Shown here in pieces: positions 26,569 to 35,220 of a stretch of DNA of 64,000 bases. The stretch is from Sphingomonadales bacterium. Lineage in GTDB: Bacteria; Pseudomonadota; Alphaproteobacteria; Sphingomonadales; Sphingomonadaceae. The stretch is from positions 149,123-213,122 of the forward strand of contig JAACPW010000003.1 in NCBI GenBank assembly GCA_009995225.1. Reading direction: 5' to 3'. The translations under genes and the position numbers were made by a program. The number at the start of each line of letters is the position of its first letter. Position 1 is the first letter of the stretch. The notes under the pieces are model-generated. The model saw only the letters and a list, made by a program, of their open reading frames with translations, was not told the DNA's origin and made no database searches.

Positions 26569-26997
26569 TCAGAATACCGCCAGCGCGGCGTGCAGGATGA
26601 GCGCCATCAACATCAGCGACGACAGCGCATACAACGCAAATCGCACGATTACGCGGTTGATTGTTGCCTGAACGATGCTGTGTGCCACCCGCAGGACCAC
26701 ATAGGCCCAGGCGAGCATGCTGTTAAAACCATCACCCTGTCCGATGATCGCAAGCACGATCGCAACCGCATAAAACACTGTAGGTGCTTCGTGCAAATGG
26801 TTGTAATTATCCGCTTTCCAACTGACTGTGTCGGGCAGTTTGGCTCTCAGACTTGCGCCATCGCTACCGACGAGGTTCCTGGCATCAATCCCGGCTTTGT
26901 TCATTGCCGGAATGCGCGTGGCATACATCCATACCCACATCACCATCGTCCAGGCTAACAGCGCCACCACGGGCTGAAGAATGCTGGTGCCGATCAT
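26569..26997 (-). CDS. MAPEG-family membrane protein
   Basis: The 142-residue protein has four predicted membrane helices and the MAPEG pattern: a helical start, then NYNHLHEAPTVFYAVAI, AYVVLRVAHSIVQ and a hydrophobic end. MAPEG proteins are membrane-associated enzymes of eicosanoid and glutathione metabolism in eukaryotes; bacterial members are mostly uncharacterised. A close paralogue lies 12 bases upstream in the same direction, so the two probably form one transcript and arose by tandem duplication. Confidence 0.87.
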   Translation of the reverse strand: MIGTSILQPVVALLAWTMVMWVWMYATRIPAMNKAGIDARNLVGSDGASLRAKLPDTVSWKADNYNHLHEAPTVFYAVAIVLAIIGQGDGFNSMLAWAYVVLRVAHSIVQATINRVIVRFALYALSSLMLMALILHAALAVF

Positions 26998-27009
26998 TGT
27001 CGTGTCTCC

Positions 27010-27459
27010 TCAAGCAGGCAGAGCGGAAGGGTCGGCCAGCACGGTCGCCATCACGGCGCGCACGCCCAGAAACAGCAGCGCGAAGGTCGAGACGATGAAC
27101 AGCACGAAGCGCATTGGCACCTTGTTGACGGTGGATTGCCAAATCGAATGGATGATCCGCAAGCCAACATAGGCCCACGCCGCCAGCACGTCGCCAGCAC
27201 CCGCTCCCATGATCGCCAGGATCACAACCGCTGCATAGAAGACCGTCGGTTGCTCCATAAGGTGCGCATAATTGTGCGCAGGCCAGTTGATGCGCGGTTC
27301 AACCTGACCTTCCAGATCCTGTCCGCGGCCACCGGGCCGTGCGCCAAGATCGATCCCAGCTTTCTTGAGCGCGGGCAGGCGCACGCCGGCCATCCAGAAC
27401 AGCATGATGACCGACCACACCACCAGCACGGCGGCGGGCGCGAGTATTTGCGCTTGCAT
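27010..27459 (-). CDS. MAPEG-family membrane protein, tandem paralogue
   Basis: The 149-residue protein shares the layout of the neighbouring MAPEG gene: RLPALKKAGIDL early, then HNYAHLMEQPTVFYAAVVILA and AYVGLRIIHSIWQSTVNKV. It is paralogous to, but clearly diverged from, its partner. The ATG at 27459 is preferred over an upstream start at 27564 because GGGGATC lies just before it and the first helix begins here. It is the first gene of the pair. Function is unknown beyond family membership. Confidence 0.86.
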   Translation of the reverse strand: MQAQILAPAAVLVVWSVIMLFWMAGVRLPALKKAGIDLGARPGGRGQDLEGQVEPRINWPAHNYAHLMEQPTVFYAAVVILAIMGAGAGDVLAAWAYVGLRIIHSIWQSTVNKVPMRFVLFIVSTFALLFLGVRAVMATVLADPSALPA

Positions 27460-27738
27460 TGATGATCCCCTTGAAGAGCGTGGCTCTGTGCGCAGACTGC
27501 GAGGGCGCGAAAGGATTGTCAAACGCAACCCATCATTCGCGCCGCAAACAAGAAGGCGGCACAAAGACAGGCGTTCAGCACCACCGGCTCAGATGATATC
27601 GACCATCCGCAGTCAGGGCTTGATGGTTTCGAACGCCTCAGGCGAGCACTGCAAAAGTGAGGAAGACGAGACTGAGATCAGCCCGCGCGCGTCCACCGGT
27701 CCAGCCTTGGCGCTCATCTCAGCCGCGCGCGGGCTCAT

Positions 27739-27951
27739 CCCCAGCCGCAGCAGCCCCAGCAGCCCCAGCACCACCAGCATCACGCCCGACAGCGCGGCGA
27801 GCGTGATCGCCGCTTCCCAGTATTCTGCGGATCCCGGCGCAGCGACCGCGCCCGCTGCGCTCGCCGTCATCAGCGAGACCACCGCGACGGGGCCGACCGA
27901 CAATGTGCGGCTCTTACCGAATACGGCATAGGCGAACAGCGGCAGGATCGA
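27739..27951 (-). pseudogene. SulP permease fragment (about 71 codons)
   Basis: On the minus strand, codons from 27951 to 27739 encode a recognisable piece of a SulP permease: SILPLFAYAVFG, then SRTLSVGPVAVVSLMTA and an LVVLGLLGLLRLG helix. In intact SulP proteins this is the early transmembrane region and is preceded by another 50-60 residues and followed by more than 400. Neither side is present. The upstream edge runs into an ArsR fragment on the opposite strand. It is therefore a truncated relic, not a gene. The rest of the 27460-28345 spacer shows no coding signal. Confidence 0.8.
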
Positions 27952-28130
27952 AGTTGGCGAGATCGAGCACGTCATCGGCATCGCGCAGCTGGGACTGTCC
28001 CGGCAACTCGCCGGGCTGCGCAAGGCAGGACTGGTCGAAACTCGCAGGGACGCCAAACTGGTGTTTTACGCGATCGCCGGGGTGCAAATCGAAATGCTGC
28101 TGGACGCCATTGCAGACCTTGCGCCCAATT
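27941..28130 (+). pseudogene. ArsR-family regulator fragment
   Basis: Plus-strand codons from 27941 read GRIEVGEIEHVIGI, then LSRQLAGLRKAGLVETRRDA and KLVFYAIAG. This is the recognition helix and wing of an ArsR regulator. About 40 N-terminal residues are missing because the upstream sequence becomes the oppositely oriented SulP fragment. No start codon precedes it at a sensible distance. An open frame continues downstream into the antisense of the next TonB receptor, without meaning. Confidence 0.75.
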
Positions 28131-28345
28131 CCGCTGCGAGACGCGGCGCACCCAAACCTGCAAGCGCACCGGCAGTCCCCGGGGTCGCAAACTTTGCGCG
28201 AATGTTCCGACAGCTGATTGGCTTTGACATGTCGCGTCACAGATGCCGAAGGGCGGCAAATGACTGCGCCGATCAGGCTGCGCGCCTCACGCCAATTTTC
28301 GGCGTGTCATTCAAACACCAGCTCAAGGGATCGGTCCGGCCAGGC

Positions 28346-30433
28346 TTAAAAACTGACCCGCAAGCTTGCGCGGACCTGCCGCGGTTCAACCGGATGAAAA
28401 TGCCGATCTTCCACTCCGCTCGCTTCGCCAGGGAGCCGGGATTCGTAGAAATAGGTGATGTCGGCATCGCGGGTGTCGAACAGGTTGAACACCTCGATAC
28501 CAAGGCGCAGCGGCCCCAGATCGTAATAGCCTGCCAGATTGACCAATGTCGTTGGGTCGGAACGGACCGAGCGGTCTTCGATCAACGGCGCCCTGCCGAA
28601 ATGGCGAAGGCGCGCGGTGACTGTGAGCTCGGGCACGGGGCTGACTGCGATCCCGGCGGCAATCACCTCGGGAACCGCGCCGGGAATGGCGTTGGCCCCG
28701 GCACCCGGTCCTACGAACTTGGCATCGGTGTAAGCATAGGCGACATCGATCACCACGGTGGGAATGGGGCGCCAGAACACGTTGGCCTCGACCCCATAGC
28801 GCCGCGATCCGTCATTCGGCTCGGTTGCACCGCCATCGCCGATGAAGACCAATTCGGAATCGAGTTCGAGCCAGAAGCCGATCAATGACGCATCGATTGT
28901 TGCCGTTTCCAGTCGTGCGCCCAGCTCTGCCCCCTCGGCCCGGACCAGCAGGGGCACCCGCTCCGCCGCATTGCCGCTCACCGGGTCAAAAGCGATAGTG
29001 GCGCCGCGCGCATCGTTGGAGTGAAAGGACTGGCCGTAATTGGCGTATAGTTCGATTCCTTTTCCGGCCTGCCATGCCAGACCGAACTTGGGGGCGAACA
29101 GATCGTCATCAGCGTTGCCCGAATTGGCAGCGAGATCGGAGCGCACGTCGACTGTCTGGTAGTCAAATCTGAGGCCGGCAAAGCCGCGCAAACGGGGTGC
29201 GATTGTGATCTGGCTATCGACGTAGAGCCCAATCCCGGTCTGGTCGATCGCATCGCGCCGCACGGTATCGACCGCGACTGCATCGACGCTGCCGAACAGG
29301 CCGACCTCGCCAATCGCGTCGTGCCGCAGATCAGCACCAAGGTTCACGGCTAATGGTCCACGCTCAAACCGGTGCGCGACAGCGCCACCAAGCACCCAGC
29401 GTTCGTCACGCTGCAAGAATTCGTCACCGCGTACAGGATCTTCGAGGAAATAGGTGAAGTTGGACACCAGCTCGAATTCGTATCGTGTGGCATAGGCTGA
29501 AAAGGTGGTGTCGCCGACCGCCCCGCCCACAACTGCGCCAAGGCGCGTCGTACTTCCGCCAAGGTCGTCGTCGACATTGCCGAACCTGTCGATCAGCCCG
29601 CTGGCGATGGCACGTTCGGGCACCTGATCGGTCGATGTCCACCGCGCGTCATAGGCGTTAAGCTGTAGGGAAAAGCGGCTGTTCTCACCGCCGAAGGAAT
29701 ACTTCACCAAACCCGAAAATCGCTTAAGATCTTCGGCAAGAACCCAAGGCCCGTCGTAAAATTGCGCATCGCCCACGATCAGCAGATCGCCGCTACCAAG
29801 TTCGGAACTCCCGCCCGCAACGCCCCGAACAAAGCCGAACTCGCCCACCTGCACGTCGGCAAAGGGGCGCAAAGTGTCGGCGGTTGTGAAGGCGGCGGTG
29901 CCGGCTGCGCTGAAATCTCCGACATCAGCAAAATAGGGGCCTTTGCGAAAGTCGATCCGCTCAACCGCTTCGGGGATCAGAAAATTGAAATCAAGATAAC
30001 CCTGCCCGTGGCCGTGCGAACGCATGTTGATGGGGACACCATCGACAAATCCCGCAAAGTCGGTGCCGTGATCGAGGTTGAAACCGCGCAGGAAAAACTG
30101 GTTGGCCTTGCCGCTGCCGGAATGCTGCGTGGCAATCAGGCCGGGGACATTTTCCAGCAACTCACCGACCCGTGAGATGGGGATGGCGTCGAAATCTGCA
30201 TAGCCGACCGTTCCTTGCGATCCCGACCGTGCAATGCCGATTTCATCCAGCGCGCGGCCGTAAACCACGATCTGCTGGGGTTCGGTTGCTGCGTCGCTTT
30301 CACGGCTCGCCGGCTCCGTTTCGATGGGAGGCACTGACTGTGCGGCCACAGTGGAAGCAAAACAGCTGGCGGCGATCCCCGCAAGCCAGATCGGCAGCGT
30401 CCGGGGCAGTGGCGACGGAGCATTTTCAGACAT
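28346..30433 (-). CDS. TonB-dependent receptor of the DUF4331/HupE cluster
   Basis: The 695-residue receptor has a signal peptide ending near TVAAQ. Its plug domain contains QQIVVYGRALDEIG, then ISRVGELLENVPGLIATQHSG and FFLRGFNLDHGTDFAGFVDGVPIN, and the barrel ends QVRASLRVSF. It is much smaller than the other receptors in the window and has the size of metal or siderophore-type receptors. It is last in a minus-strand series: DUF4331, DUF4331, TPR, HupE-like, receptor. A HupE/UreJ-like partner suggests a metal such as nickel or cobalt as ligand, which is inference only. Confidence 0.88.
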   Translation of the reverse strand: MSENAPSPLPRTLPIWLAGIAASCFASTVAAQSVPPIETEPASRESDAATEPQQIVVYGRALDEIGIARSGSQGTVGYADFDAIPISRVGELLENVPGLIATQHSGSGKANQFFLRGFNLDHGTDFAGFVDGVPINMRSHGHGQGYLDFNFLIPEAVERIDFRKGPYFADVGDFSAAGTAAFTTADTLRPFADVQVGEFGFVRGVAGGSSELGSGDLLIVGDAQFYDGPWVLAEDLKRFSGLVKYSFGGENSRFSLQLNAYDARWTSTDQVPERAIASGLIDRFGNVDDDLGGSTTRLGAVVGGAVGDTTFSAYATRYEFELVSNFTYFLEDPVRGDEFLQRDERWVLGGAVAHRFERGPLAVNLGADLRHDAIGEVGLFGSVDAVAVDTVRRDAIDQTGIGLYVDSQITIAPRLRGFAGLRFDYQTVDVRSDLAANSGNADDDLFAPKFGLAWQAGKGIELYANYGQSFHSNDARGATIAFDPVSGNAAERVPLLVRAEGAELGARLETATIDASLIGFWLELDSELVFIGDGGATEPNDGSRRYGVEANVFWRPIPTVVIDVAYAYTDAKFVGPGAGANAIPGAVPEVIAAGIAVSPVPELTVTARLRHFGRAPLIEDRSVRSDPTTLVNLAGYYDLGPLRLGIEVFNLFDTRDADITYFYESRLPGEASGVEDRHFHPVEPRQVRASLRVSF

Positions 30434-30467
30434 GAAGTATCTTCTGTAGGATGCAGGGGAGGAGGGA

Positions 30468-31727
30468 TCAGACCAGGCGGGGTCTGTCTGCGATCGTACG
30501 GCGGGCGATCACGATCACTCCGGCGGTAAGCACGCCGAAGAACACCAGTATCATGCCGGTTTCAACCACCGCCTCGAAAAGGGTGACGAAAGTCTCGGCA
30601 AGGCCAAAATAGCGATCCACCACCCAGATCGCTGCGATAACGGCGCACAACAATGCCAGCCCACTGCGCAGCCAGTGGTAGGCCCGTGTGGCAGCAATGG
30701 TGACGAGAGCCGGGACGATGGCCAGCGCAATGGCGATCTGGACCAGCTCGATCCCGAAATTGAATCCGATCAGGGTGCCGATATTGCGGGCTACCGATAA
30801 ATCGGTGGAACTGAGATATCCCGCAAAGCCGAGGCCGTGAACCAGCCCAAAAAGCGTGGCAAACAAGGCCTCACGCTGCGGGAAAATCGGGCGGATCGCG
30901 TGGATCGCGGCAATCAGGACCGAAAGCGCGATCAATATTTCAACCAGCGTGCCGGGCAGGGTCAACCCGCCCAGCGATGCCGCGAGCAGTGTGGCGCTGT
31001 GCCCCAGCGTGAAGCCCGAGATCAGGATCGCCGCTGAGCGGATGGTCGGTCTGCCCCCCCGCGCTTCGCGCCAGCGTGCGCCCCGCGCTATCAGCGGCAA
31101 GGGAAGCAACAGGGCGAGCAGGAATGCCAGATGATCGACGCCTCCCAGAATATGGCCCGCGCCCAGGCTGACCGCGTTGGCAAACGGCATCCACGGATGC
31201 GCCGCGCCGCGCTGGATCGCCAATGCTGTGCGATTTGCACGCAGGGTGCCGATGACATCGGGTTCATCGCCCAGTTTCGTCGCCGGATCGCGCCGCAGCA
31301 TAACGAGCACGAAATGGTCGGGCACTGCGCCGATGACCGCGCGCCAATTCAGCGTGAAGTCACGCAGATCGGCCGGATCTTGCGGCGTCAAGGAAAGCGT
31401 TGCGATGAGATCCTGGCTGCCATCTTGCGTGATGAATGCCAGGCGTTCCACCTGCGTCCGCCACAGCCCGCCGCCGCCGTTCGCCGCGATGGTGTCAGCA
31501 AGATAACGCTGCGCCTGTGCGTGGGCTGCGTCATCCTGTCCGACGCGGTGACCGCTGGCATAGGCATATTCCGCTGCCGGAATAACGACCTCCAGTTCGA
31601 CATGGTCGGCCTGAAAATCGAGATAGGCCTCGCTGTTTGGGGCCTGATGCGCGCGCGCTGTGGCCGTCAGCGCGGTGACAGCGATCAGCCATGCCATGAC
31701 AATCCTAATCAGCCGTGTGCGAGCCAT
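30468..31727 (-). CDS. HupE/UreJ-family membrane protein with periplasmic domain
   Basis: The 419-residue protein has a signal-like N-terminal helix and a soluble region to about residue 180, probably periplasmic. Seven or eight membrane helices follow, with three conserved His motifs: GHILGGVDHLAFLLALLLP, FTLGHSATL and FGLVHGLGFAG. These are characteristic of the HupE/UreJ_2 group, related to nickel/cobalt permeases. Transport of a metal ion or another small ligand is likely but unproven. Its start overlaps the end of the upstream TPR gene by 19 bases, and the TonB receptor follows 34 bases downstream. Confidence 0.88.
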   Translation of the reverse strand: MARTRLIRIVMAWLIAVTALTATARAHQAPNSEAYLDFQADHVELEVVIPAAEYAYASGHRVGQDDAAHAQAQRYLADTIAANGGGGLWRTQVERLAFITQDGSQDLIATLSLTPQDPADLRDFTLNWRAVIGAVPDHFVLVMLRRDPATKLGDEPDVIGTLRANRTALAIQRGAAHPWMPFANAVSLGAGHILGGVDHLAFLLALLLPLPLIARGARWREARGGRPTIRSAAILISGFTLGHSATLLAASLGGLTLPGTLVEILIALSVLIAAIHAIRPIFPQREALFATLFGLVHGLGFAGYLSSTDLSVARNIGTLIGFNFGIELVQIAIALAIVPALVTIAATRAYHWLRSGLALLCAVIAAIWVVDRYFGLAETFVTLFEAVVETGMILVFFGVLTAGVIVIARRTIADRPRLV

Positions 31728-33040
31728 ATCAGCCTCGTTACTGGGTCATTGATCTTCGGATTGATGGACCAGGCTGTGTCGGTCGCGGCGGTCGCCGCGT
31801 CGGTTTCCCCCAGGATCGTCAGGGCCTGCGCCTTGATGGCAAACATCTGTGCGGAACGCCAACCGGATTGTTCAGCCAAGCCGATCTCCCTCAGCGCGGC
31901 ACGCGGCCGGTCATTCGCAATCAGCGCCCGCGCGAGCAACAGCCGGGCTTCGCCGTAAGGGCGGGCCTTAGCGTTGATCTGAGCCAGCCGCAAAGCCTGC
32001 GTGACTTCGCCGAACACCAATTCATGTTCGGCGGCGTGGGCTGCGAAGGCTGCGGGATATCTGCCTGCCCATGTTCTCCAGATTTCCCCGGCCTTTTTCG
32101 CCCAGATCTGGCTGCGGGCAATGTCACCTTGAACGCGCCACACCAGTGCCAGCATATCCATGGCCTCGGGCCGGGCGTGTTCTCGCGCCAGCTTTTCGAG
32201 ATCCTTGATGGCGCTTTGCGTCTGGCCGTTGGCGAGCCGCCCCTCAGCGCGATAAAGCGCGGTGACCCAATGGCCGGGAAACAACGTTTCGGCGCGATCG
32301 TACCAGTCGTTCGCTGTGACATAATCACCGCGGGCGCTTGCGATCATGCCGGTTTGCAGCGCGATACCTGACAGAACCACGGGGGTGTGCTTATCGGTTT
32401 GGGTGGCGCTGGCCAGCGTGGCGATGGCGTCATCGAACGCGCCTGAGACGCGTTGCAGGTTGGCGATGCGCAACGCCACGCTGATATGTGAGTCGATCTG
32501 CGCTGCCTCTCGGTAGAGGCGGGCAGCCTCGTCATGATTGCCCGTGTAAAGTGCCAGATCGCCGCGCATGGCGGCCGCTTCCGACACAGTCTGAGTGTCC
32601 GGTGGGACACTGCCGCGCGATAAAATGTCGAGTTCCCGCGCCGCACCTGCCAGATCGTGCTGGGCCAGGTAAAGCTCGGCCCGCAACTCCGGTACGCCTG
32701 ACGGCATCGGTGCCAGATTGCGCACTTCAGCGACCTGCGCGTCCGCCATGTCGAGATAGGCAATCTGGCCTGTCAGGCGGAACAGCGAAAGCGCCGCGGC
32801 ACCTGCGCCAGCATGCGGGAGCCATTCGTCCGGTGTCCGTTTGATCCGGTCGAGCGAAAGCGCAAGGCGTTGGTTCGACACCGCAACGAGATCACCATAG
32901 GTCGCCGGGCCGTAAGCGGGCCGTTCCATGGCGAAAGCCGGTGCAGGGTGGCTGTCGCTACGCTGCATCGCCCATTGCAAAAGCGACAGACACACAACTG
33001 CCAGCAATGAGAACAGCGGCCACCGGAGCAGTCTGGTCAT
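31709..33040 (-). CDS. Membrane-anchored TPR-repeat protein
   Basis: The 443-residue protein begins with one hydrophobic helix (residues 5-24) that could be a signal anchor. It consists of helical repeats of TPR type, for example LYREAAQIDSHISVALRIANLQ and DWYDRAETLFPGHWVTALYRAEG. Seven or more degenerate repeats span about 60-430. It is likely periplasmic and acts as a scaffold. It overlaps the HupE-like gene by 19 bases. A 12-bp stem hairpin lies between it and the preceding DUF4331 gene. Confidence 0.82.
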   Translation of the reverse strand: MTRLLRWPLFSLLAVVCLSLLQWAMQRSDSHPAPAFAMERPAYGPATYGDLVAVSNQRLALSLDRIKRTPDEWLPHAGAGAAALSLFRLTGQIAYLDMADAQVAEVRNLAPMPSGVPELRAELYLAQHDLAGAARELDILSRGSVPPDTQTVSEAAAMRGDLALYTGNHDEAARLYREAAQIDSHISVALRIANLQRVSGAFDDAIATLASATQTDKHTPVVLSGIALQTGMIASARGDYVTANDWYDRAETLFPGHWVTALYRAEGRLANGQTQSAIKDLEKLAREHARPEAMDMLALVWRVQGDIARSQIWAKKAGEIWRTWAGRYPAAFAAHAAEHELVFGEVTQALRLAQINAKARPYGEARLLLARALIANDRPRAALREIGLAEQSGWRSAQMFAIKAQALTILGETDAATAATDTAWSINPKINDPVTRLIWLAHG

Positions 33041-33064
33041 GGCGTCCTTCCTGCATTCATGTGG

Positions 33065-33099
33065 ACCGGGCAGGCCCTCTCAAAGCAGGCCTGCCCGGT
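33065..33099 (-). terminator. Intra-operon hairpin between DUF4331 and TPR genes
   Basis: ACCGGGCAGGCC and GGCCTGCCCGGT form a perfect 12-bp stem with an 11-base loop in the 66-base gap between the second DUF4331 gene and the TPR gene. No T-run follows in the direction of transcription. It may partly terminate or stabilise the upstream message, so that the DUF4331 proteins are made in excess. Confidence 0.55.
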
Positions 33100-33106
33100 A
33101 GTGGCT

Positions 33107-33820
33107 TCAGTTGGCGCGAGCGCAGGGCGTGAGCCCGGCCCCAACCAGATCATCCGCGAGCGCGTTGGTCAGCCCCGTCAGCTGCGCGGTCAATTCCGGT
33201 ACGAAGTCGCCAGCGACATCATTGGCTGGCGATACGTCGTTATAATTGTTTTTCAGGCCTGAGCCGATCAGCACGGTCGAAACCGCTGGCATCCCCATGC
33301 GATCGACGCGCGTGTAGGCGTTGGCATCATTGGTCCGGAAGGCGAAGCCTGAACCCGGTGAGGTCATGATTTGTGTGCCTTGTGCCGGCGCCAGGAACGG
33401 GAAACCCGCGGGGAACGCGACGTCATTGCGCGGCGGGTTCAACGGCAGACCAGCCAATGTCCCGGCACCGTTGCGGCTAAGATCGAGGAAAATCACCGCA
33501 AGGGTCACATCGATTACCGGATCGGCGAGCAATCGGCCATTGGGGAAGCCGGCATTGGCACCAAGGTTGAGCGTTAGCGTATCGGGTACCACTGCGCCCG
33601 CCACAGTCACGCCGCCGGTGCCGGGGATAACCTGATTGAGGCAAGGTCCCACATCGAAGCCGACCGGGCTGGGCGATGGGGAGGGTGTCGGCACCACGCC
33701 AACATCGGGGGGTTGGTTTGCGTCATCGCCGTCAAAACAGGCCGTCAACAGACCTGCGGCAGCAATCAGGGGCGCCGTTACCAAGACCCGGCGGAATGCG
33801 CTGGAATATGTGCGTGTCAT
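33107..33820 (-). CDS. DUF4331-like lipoprotein
   Basis: The 237-residue protein has a lipoprotein signal (GLLTAC, Cys near residue 28), then an acidic, Pro-rich linker (TPSPSPSP). The rest resembles the C-terminal half of DUF4331 proteins, with YTRVDRMGMPAVSTVLIGS and NNYNDVSPANDVAGDF. It starts at 33820, where its ATG overlaps the TAA of the upstream DUF4331 gene in the sequence TAATG, so translation is probably coupled. The two adjacent proteins look like complementary halves of one long DUF4331 architecture. Molecular function is unknown. Confidence 0.82.
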   Translation of the reverse strand: MTRTYSSAFRRVLVTAPLIAAAGLLTACFDGDDANQPPDVGVVPTPSPSPSPVGFDVGPCLNQVIPGTGGVTVAGAVVPDTLTLNLGANAGFPNGRLLADPVIDVTLAVIFLDLSRNGAGTLAGLPLNPPRNDVAFPAGFPFLAPAQGTQIMTSPGSGFAFRTNDANAYTRVDRMGMPAVSTVLIGSGLKNNYNDVSPANDVAGDFVPELTAQLTGLTNALADDLVGAGLTPCARAN

Positions 33821-34485
33821 TACAATTGGCCTCCGAAACGGGCGGTGGTGGCCCATACGTCCACCAAATTGGCGCCATTTTCGATCCGGCTACGTGGGAT
33901 CGAGATGACAATTGCGGTCAGGTTCTGGCCGGCGAAGAAATCGCGCTGGTTGTTGAAACTCAAGGTTCCGGTGGAAAGCGTGTCGCGGAAGCCCTGAAGG
34001 TCGAAAAAGAACGGATCATCGAACAGCCCGGCCCGCACACGCACGCCATCCTTGCTGAGATCGCTCTCCACGGCCCCTTCGATGGCGCCGGTTACGCCCG
34101 GCAGGCCTCTGACCTGCACGCCGAAATTGTTGCTGCCAGCGCCTTGGCCGAAACGAATTTCGATAGGAATGTTGGGTGTCGTACGCGGCGAAGCGTTTGA
34201 TACGTTGATTGTGTAAAGCACGTTGGGATCATAGACGGCCGGAAGGTTGGCAGCCTGTGGACCGGCAAAGGTCAGCACAAGGTTGACATCGGTCGCGGTG
34301 TGCCATGCGAACACGTCGGCAATGTCGGCCGCCTTGTCCGGCGTGGCGTCGTTGGCTGGATTTGTCCGTCCGGGAGGGTCAAGGTGGTCAGCGGCGGTCA
34401 GACCGGCGCCCGCGAAGTAGAAAGCCCCCCCTGCCAGCGCCATTATGACCCCGGCTGACATGGGCAGTGCGTGTCTCAATTTCAC
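33820..34485 (-). CDS. DUF4331 family exported protein
   Basis: This protein of about 221 residues has a signal peptide followed by the family hallmark TAADHLDPPGRTNP, then DKAADIADVFAWH and an IEIRFGQGAG strand. It lacks the C-terminal portion carried by its coupled neighbour. A GTG start at 34485 is proposed because GAGGAG lies seven bases upstream; ATG and TTG starts at 34509 and 34512 have no ribosome binding site. It is the first gene of the minus-strand unit and is divergent from the ECF sigma factor gene. Confidence 0.84.
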   Translation of the reverse strand: MKLRHALPMSAGVIMALAGGAFYFAGAGLTAADHLDPPGRTNPANDATPDKAADIADVFAWHTATDVNLVLTFAGPQAANLPAVYDPNVLYTINVSNASPRTTPNIPIEIRFGQGAGSNNFGVQVRGLPGVTGAIEGAVESDLSKDGVRVRAGLFDDPFFFDLQGFRDTLSTGTLSFNNQRDFFAGQNLTAIVISIPRSRIENGANLVDVWATTARFGGQL

Positions 34486-34662
34486 CCGAATTCTCCTCGC
34501 GCAATGCATCAATAATACGGCTGCGCACGTTTCTGCGCCTAAGCCTTACGCCCAGGGACCGGGGTCGGTTTTGGTCGGATTGAAATATTTTTTAATAACT
34601 TGCCTTGATTGCTGCTGCCTTCATAGGTTGCAGCCGGCTGAAGCGGGAGATTGACGGCGGGC

Positions 34663-35220
34663 ATGGCCAGCGACCTATATAATGGTGAGCTTACTCAGAT
34701 CCTTCTGGCGATGGCAGAGGGTGACAAAGAAGCAATGCATCGCCTTTACGTCCGAACGTCACGCGAGCTTTATTCACTGTGCTTCAGCTTCATTCAAAAC
34801 CGGGAAGCCAGCGAAGACGTAGTGCATGAAGTCTACTTGAAAGCGTGGAATCGGGCGGCCAGTTACGACTACACCAAGGGTGCGCCAATGGCGTGGCTGA
34901 CCAGAATTGCCCGTAACAGCGCAATCGACTGGATCAGAGCGCAAAAGCGTCGGCCAACGTCCGGTGATGACGAACTTATCTTCATCGCTGACGAAAGTGA
35001 AACTGCAGAAGAAATGCTCATCCGAGTCGAACAATCGGACAATATCAGGCAGCAGGTGGACAATTTGGCATCAGCCGATGCCAACCTTATCCGCAGCGCC
35101 TATCTACGCGGAATGACCTATTCCGAAGTGGCAAAGGAAACAGGCTTACCGCTTGGCACAGTTAAGACGCGAATCCGCAGGGGACTTCGTATCATGCGCG
35201 AAAGAATGATCCATGATTGA
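34663..35220 (+). CDS. ECF-type RNA polymerase sigma factor
   Basis: This protein of about 185 residues has sigma region 2 (LYSLCFSFIQNREASEDVVHEVYLKAW and the -10-binding WLTRIARNSAIDWIRAQKRR) and region 4 (YLRGMTYSEVAKETGLPLGTVKTRIRRGLRIMRERM). It lacks regions 1 and 3, as ECF sigmas do. The start at 34663 is preferred; a TTG at 34651 would add four residues. The next gene, an anti-sigma factor, overlaps its end by eight bases. It probably directs transcription of its own operon and of the divergent DUF4331-TonB receptor genes. Confidence 0.92.
   Translation: MASDLYNGELTQILLAMAEGDKEAMHRLYVRTSRELYSLCFSFIQNREASEDVVHEVYLKAWNRAASYDYTKGAPMAWLTRIARNSAIDWIRAQKRRPTSGDDELIFIADESETAEEMLIRVEQSDNIRQQVDNLASADANLIRSAYLRGMTYSEVAKETGLPLGTVKTRIRRGLRIMRERMIHD

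Noticed and set aside
28061..28888. Plus-strand frame of 275 residues
   Set aside because: Only its first codons match an ArsR fragment; the rest is antisense to the TonB receptor at 28346-30433 and shows no family sequence.
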